A stretch of 10,179 nt of DNA from assembly GCA_030607835.1 (NCBI GenBank), contig JAUWJE010000045.1:1-10179 (forward strand), read 5' to 3'. Position numbers and translations under genes: made by a program. Positions 7,140-10,179 of this stretch are shown here, piece after piece (the first letter of the stretch is position 1; every line of letters begins with the position of its first letter). The notes beneath the pieces were generated by a model. The model had not been told where the DNA came from and made no database searches. It saw nothing but the letters and a program-made list of their open reading frames with translations. This DNA comes from Candidatus Fermentibacterota bacterium. GTDB taxonomy: Bacteria; Fermentibacterota; Fermentibacteria; Fermentibacterales; JCC-6.

Positions 7140-7203
7140 CTGCTTTGTAATAACCGGCCAAAAATACTACAAACTGTGCCGTCCATACAAGTGTGCAAAG
7201 CAG
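7140..7203. repeat. Nested inverted repeat between the SPFH and flavoprotein genes
   Basis: CTGCTTTG (7140-7147) and CAAAGCAG (7196-7203) are perfect complements enclosing 48 bases. Inside, CGGC (7155-7158) pairs with GCCG (7178-7181). The 7011-7281 gap holds no convincing gene; short plus-strand frames in it have no ribosome site. The repeat could be a structured leader of the flavoprotein transcript, a readthrough attenuator or a protein-binding site. Confidence 0.4.
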
Positions 7204-7281
7204 AAAGTTAACTGTCAGGGACCGCGCATGACGCCAGGTTCACTGTCATAAACTTTCTTTCGTAATTAACGGTTCCCGCTA

Positions 7282-8226
7282 TTACTGGCCGGTCAGATCT
7301 TGTATGGGAATAGCGATGGATTCCTTTTTATTAATCTGGTTCCCGGCAGTTGCTGCGGCTATCTGCTGCCCCATCATGCTGGACATTGGATAGACAATCA
7401 CCATTGCACTCTCCTCCTTGGAGATGTCCAGCAGTGCCTGAATCTGCCTGAGATCCATGGAATTCGGCACTGATGCAAGCATTCTGGAAGCTTCCACAAG
7501 GGAAGCCGCCACAGCCTTCTCAGCCTCTGCCTGTATTTTCTTGGCCGTTGCAGACCTCTCGGCTCTTGCGATGACTGCAAGCTCCTCCACCAGCGACGTG
7601 GGAGTACCCACATCTGTTATCCGTACAGCTCGAACATTAACACCGAAATCCTTTGCAGCGGAGTCGATACCCCTCTTCAGATCTTCCGCTATCCTGTCCG
7701 TTTCGCTCAGAAGAGGTCTCAGGTCGTTACTTCCTATCGTGCTCTTCAGCGCTTCCATTGACGCCCATTCGGTTGTTTTCCAGTAGTTCTGAACATCGAT
7801 GGCAGCCTTTTCAGGGTCTTCGATCTCCATTTCAACGGCAGCTGTAACATCAATGGGAATATTGTCCTTTGTGAGGGTTTTGGTGGCTTTCACTTCGTAG
7901 GTGGTTATTCGGATGTCAAGGATACGCGCAACGGAATAGATAAAAGGTGGTACCAGGAAGAATCCGGGACCCCTGGCTCCCACAGATTTTCCCAGTCGGA
8001 GAAGAACCATTCTCTGCCACTGGGGCAGGACATGGACCATCTTTGCGAAGATATTGGCAAACCAGAGGATAGCAATGGTCTTGAAAGCGATCCAGAGCAC
8101 CGTGAGATCGAACTCGAATTTGACAACATCAAAATCGGGCCAGACCAGCAGCAGCCACAGAGGCGCGAATACTGTAAGACGAATCAGGGATCGCATGAAA
8201 TTCTGCACAGGATTCCTTTTAAGCAT
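7282..8226 (-). CDS. SPFH/band-7 (slipin/stomatin-like) membrane protein
   Basis: The 314-residue protein is anchored in the membrane by two hydrophobic segments, at about 14-30 and 42-62. An SPFH domain follows at about 68-240: VHVLPQWQRMVLLRLGKSVG and RGPGFFLVPPFIYSVARILDI at the start, DIRITTYEV, then TLTKDNIPIDVTAAVEMEIEDP. A coiled segment ARAERSATAKKIQAEAEKAV at 221-240 resembles the slipin helix, and the last 70 residues include a conserved-looking LRQIQALLDISKEESAMVIVYP. Family members form oligomeric membrane microdomain scaffolds and often pair with an NfeD protease-like partner; none is visible here. The ATG at 8226 has GGAG in the leader about 8 bases upstream. A later Met11 is a possible but less supported start. 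Its transcript may continue into the flavoprotein gene. Confidence 0.9.
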   Translation of the reverse strand: MLKRNPVQNFMRSLIRLTVFAPLWLLLVWPDFDVVKFEFDLTVLWIAFKTIAILWFANIFAKMVHVLPQWQRMVLLRLGKSVGARGPGFFLVPPFIYSVARILDIRITTYEVKATKTLTKDNIPIDVTAAVEMEIEDPEKAAIDVQNYWKTTEWASMEALKSTIGSNDLRPLLSETDRIAEDLKRGIDSAAKDFGVNVRAVRITDVGTPTSLVEELAVIARAERSATAKKIQAEAEKAVAASLVEASRMLASVPNSMDLRQIQALLDISKEESAMVIVYPMSSMMGQQIAAATAGNQINKKESIAIPIQDLTGQ

Positions 8227-8261
8227 GATAGACTCTCCATTTCATTTAGGAATATCTATCG

Positions 8262-8291
8262 TTTATACTTAAATATTCATGGATGCCGCAA
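8262..8291 (-). promoter_or_regulatory. Candidate promoter for the SPFH gene
   Basis: On the minus strand TTGCGG (8291-8286) and TATAAA (8267-8262) are separated by 18 bases, matching 4 and 5 of 6 sigma-70 positions. The -10 lies about 35 bases before the ATG at 8226, within an AT-rich stretch. Confidence 0.45.
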
Positions 8292-8363
8292 GGATTTGTC
8301 CTGACCGATGAAAACCGCTATTTGCAGTTCAGAGCCATATTGATCACAATCGATCTGCTTTTC

Positions 8364-8385
8364 AAGGATTGTAACTTCAATCCTT
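8364..8385 (-). terminator. Hairpin just after the propeller gene; possible weak terminator
   Basis: AAGGATTG (8364-8371) and CAATCCTT (8378-8385) form a perfect 8-base stem with a 6-base loop, 13 bases beyond the stop of the upstream minus-strand gene. There is no T run on either strand after the stem, so it may instead be an RNA-stabilising 3' hairpin. Confidence 0.4.
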
Positions 8386-8398
8386 CCTCCGGATCGTG

Positions 8399-9256
8399 CT
8401 AGAATACGGTCTTAATGCTTCCCCAGGTGCTCTGTTCCAGTGCGCTCGGAGACGTGAACTCGTAATCCATCTCGGCTATCACCCGGTTCGAGGGATACAC
8501 GACATGACTCCAGTAAAAGGTATCGGAAACGGGGTTGTAGGTGATCCCGTAAGAGTCCGTGAAGTTGTAGACATACGCACTGCCTTCACCGATGTAGTTC
8601 AATGATGTGCCGTCGAACGAGTAGAAGTGGAAATAGAAGAGGTCGTAGTATGAAATGACAATCCCCAGATCATCTTCATAGGGGAAGAGTGACATGCCGC
8701 TTATCGCTCCGAGAAGCCATGAGGGCTGGAAGAGCGTGGAGGCGCCAGTCTCGTCGATCCTCCATAATCCGTATGCGTGATCGGCCTCCCAGATGTATCC
8801 ACTCTCAGGGTCGAAGTCGAGCCCTCTGCCGAGGGTTTGAGCCGGATTTGCGAAGGCGACGGACCAACCTCGTGTGTCGGGGTTCCATCGGTATATGTCC
8901 GAGGATGACCAGCTGTTGGCGTACCAGATATAGTCCGGTGCTCCGGTCTGGCACATCCCGAAAGTGCCACTGCAGGGGGTGCTCATGGTCCAGATCTCAG
9001 TCCCTGTGATCGGAACGATTCCCCTGATCAAGCCGGACGTGTTGTCCATGACAGCAATGTAAGGATCGCTCTCCTGGTAATCCAGGCCCAGTATATGCTG
9101 TGCGCTGGGAACGCTGAAAGTGTCAATGATGGTGAGGATCACGTCATCACTTTTCAGGAAGACGCTCCCCTCGTTCGATGCCCCCGGGTTCCCATCTGTC
9201 ACCCATCCAAATGATGTTGCTGCAAGCATTATCAGCAGAAGCGCATATTTTAGCAT
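8399..9256 (-). CDS. Secreted beta-propeller-like protein, function unknown
   Basis: The 285-residue exported protein begins with a signal peptide MLKYALLLIMLAATSFG, with cleavage around residue 17. The mature part is a run of short strand-rich repeats typical of propeller blades: ILGLDYQESDPYIAVMDNTS at 55-74, DYIWYANSWSSSDIYRWNPD at 108-127, LGRGLDFDPESGYIWEADHA at 142-161, YGLWRIDETG and YGITYNPVSDTFYWSH. The recurring 'identifier of current state, then Asp/Asn-Pro turn, then aromatic strand' pattern suggests at least four blades. No catalytic motif was recognised. I chose ATG 9256, with AGGAA (9268-9264) 7 bases upstream. A frame opening at 9355 would put 33 charged residues before the signal peptide and starts downstream of a strong promoter without a ribosome site. 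The gene is divergent from another exported protein gene at 9474 and may share its regulation. Confidence 0.75.
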   Translation of the reverse strand: MLKYALLLIMLAATSFGWVTDGNPGASNEGSVFLKSDDVILTIIDTFSVPSAQHILGLDYQESDPYIAVMDNTSGLIRGIVPITGTEIWTMSTPCSGTFGMCQTGAPDYIWYANSWSSSDIYRWNPDTRGWSVAFANPAQTLGRGLDFDPESGYIWEADHAYGLWRIDETGASTLFQPSWLLGAISGMSLFPYEDDLGIVISYYDLFYFHFYSFDGTSLNYIGEGSAYVYNFTDSYGITYNPVSDTFYWSHVVYPSNRVIAEMDYEFTSPSALEQSTWGSIKTVF

Positions 9257-9371
9257 TTTACGGTTCCTTTCAGTCTGTGTACTCCCCTCGCTCTGAAGCA
9301 GTCGTAGACGTCTCTGCATACATGGCGGGTGAATCCTGATCTTATACCAATTCAATTTCCTGGATGCGGAA

Positions 9372-9400
9372 ATATTAGACCGGTCGTCTAGCTATGTCAA
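9372..9400 (-). promoter_or_regulatory. Strong sigma-70-type promoter with an operator-like repeat in its spacer
   Basis: On the minus strand a perfect TTGACA (9400-9395) is followed after exactly 17 bases by TAATAT (9377-9372). The spacer is largely filled by the inverted repeat TAGAC (9376-9380 in plus coordinates) / GTCTA (9386-9390) with centre CGGTC. Such a repeat between -35 and -10 is typical of sites for TetR-type and similar dimeric repressors. The promoter would give a leader of about 105 bases before the propeller gene at 9256. Confidence 0.65.
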
Positions 9401-9428
9401 CTGCCAGCTTGCCCTCCGACTGTTTTTA

Positions 9429-9434
9429 TAGAAT
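9429..9434 (+). promoter_or_regulatory. Possible -10 element for the rightmost gene
   Basis: TAGAAT matches 5 of 6 -10 positions and lies 39 bases before the ATG at 9474. The best -35-like hexamer, TTGCCC at 9409-9414, is only 14 bases upstream, so the promoter is uncertain. Confidence 0.25.
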
Positions 9435-9473
9435 ACTAGCGGGAGAATTTCAACCTAACGAATGGAGAGAAAG

Positions 9474-10179
9474 ATGAAGAATCTGGTATTAACAGTTGTT
9501 ATAGTGTTTCTATGTGCTGCCTTAGTAAACGGTAGCGCAGGTGCAACTTTCAGAGAGATACTTCCAGACGGTACAATTGATATTGAATACGAGAGCACAA
9601 ATTCAGATGAACTGAACACCTATGAAGAAGGTATGTGCATTCCTCTGGATAGCGATGATTCAGGGGTGATCTGGCATTATAGTGTAGCTTCAGGTCTTAC
9701 ACAGAAGATAGCCCCCATCGGATACGATGCCGGTTACGTGTTCAACGGAGGCTGGTTCGGAGGGGGGAAGATGTTCGAAGGTAAAACAGGAGACGGGGTT
9801 CCAATCTGGGAGACTGCTGATCCTGCTACCGGACCTAACGAATACGTGTCATCCCTGGGAACCGGTACAGCTGCATCTGAGAGTAATGATATCTTCTATT
9901 CAATTTTCAAGTATTCCATCTACAACGACAACGGAACTCCAGGCGACCCCGGAGATGACTGGCTGGTTTCGGACAACAACTGCGAAATAAGCTGCTATGA
10001 CCATTCATCAGCCACCCCACTCTGGACCTATACCGGTACGGACATCATCGAGCCCGGTTCGGTGGATAACCCGGGCAGGTTCACATGTTCAGATGATGGA
10101 GCGATACTGGCAGTCGGCTGTCTTATAGATGGTCATTTAGCGCTGTTATTCTTCAGCAACAGCAGCAGTGTGCCGATTA
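9474..10179 (+). CDS. Secreted PQQ-like/beta-propeller-type protein, cut by window end
   Basis: An open frame of 235 codons runs off the right edge without a stop. GGAG (9464-9467) lies 6 bases before the ATG. The N-terminus MKNLVLTVVIVFLCAALVNG is a clear signal peptide, probably cleaved near residue 24 (GSAGA). The mature part has blade-like segments, including SGVIWHYSVASGLTQKIAPI at about 63-82, YVFNGGWFGGGKMF and a PQQ-like strand ISCYDHSSATPLWTYTG followed by FTCSDDGAILAVGCL. These resemble repeats of PQQ/WD-type propellers that track a value over time, but no cofactor site is seen. It is divergent from the exported propeller protein on the other side of a 217-base intergenic region. 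The C-terminal part, which could hold a sorting or anchor domain, is outside the window. Confidence 0.75.
   Translation, partial: MKNLVLTVVIVFLCAALVNGSAGATFREILPDGTIDIEYESTNSDELNTYEEGMCIPLDSDDSGVIWHYSVASGLTQKIAPIGYDAGYVFNGGWFGGGKMFEGKTGDGVPIWETADPATGPNEYVSSLGTGTAASESNDIFYSIFKYSIYNDNGTPGDPGDDWLVSDNNCEISCYDHSSATPLWTYTGTDIIEPGSVDNPGRFTCSDDGAILAVGCLIDGHLALLFFSNSSSVPI

Noticed and set aside
7069..7251. 60-codon plus-strand frame in the SPFH-flavoprotein gap
   Set aside because: No ribosome site or recognisable sequence; Cys/basic-rich composition typical of chance frames.
9257..9355. 33-residue N-terminal extension of the exported propeller protein
   Set aside because: It would bury the signal peptide, has no ribosome site, and ATG 9256 has a good one.

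Overview
The window looks like a bacterial chromosome segment of moderate GC content with clear Shine-Dalgarno sites. No phage, insertion-sequence, CRISPR, tRNA or rRNA gene was recognised. The gene content suggests an anaerobic or fermentative, uncultured lineage. It includes a sodium-pump decarboxylase with a free-standing biotin carrier, a FabK/nitronate-monooxygenase-type flavoprotein with a Cys-rich tail, and several secreted or lipid-anchored beta-propeller-like proteins. A member of the FCB-like candidate phyla (Fermentibacterota or WOR-3 type) would fit, but this is an impression from gene style and not a placement.

Positions 1-3859 (+) form one tight five-gene run. Three genes encode the small membrane subunit, the biotin carrier and the beta subunit of a Na+-translocating decarboxylase. 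They are followed by an NAD-dependent sugar-nucleotide epimerase/decarboxylase-type SDR and a SpoU/TrmH RNA methyltransferase. The decarboxylase genes are in the order known from methylmalonyl-CoA decarboxylase clusters. The carboxyltransferase (alpha) subunit is not in the window and probably lies upstream. A perfect hairpin straddles the stop codon of the SDR gene.

Positions 3871-5001 (-) encode a predicted lipoprotein of the 6-bladed beta-propeller type, converging on the methyltransferase gene. Positions 5002-5942 are gene-poor. They hold a hairpin, a possible orphan coding fragment, and a short reading frame with an excellent promoter, ribosome binding site and signal peptide but an unconvincing body.

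Positions 5943-8226 (-) hold the FMN oxidoreductase and, upstream of it, an SPFH/slipin membrane protein. The 271-base gap between them contains a nested inverted repeat. Positions 8399-10179 contain two divergent secreted proteins: a complete beta-propeller-like protein (-) and a PQQ-like protein (+) cut by the window end. The promoter of the minus-strand gene has consensus spacing, with an inverted repeat filling its spacer. This is the most interesting regulatory signal seen here.
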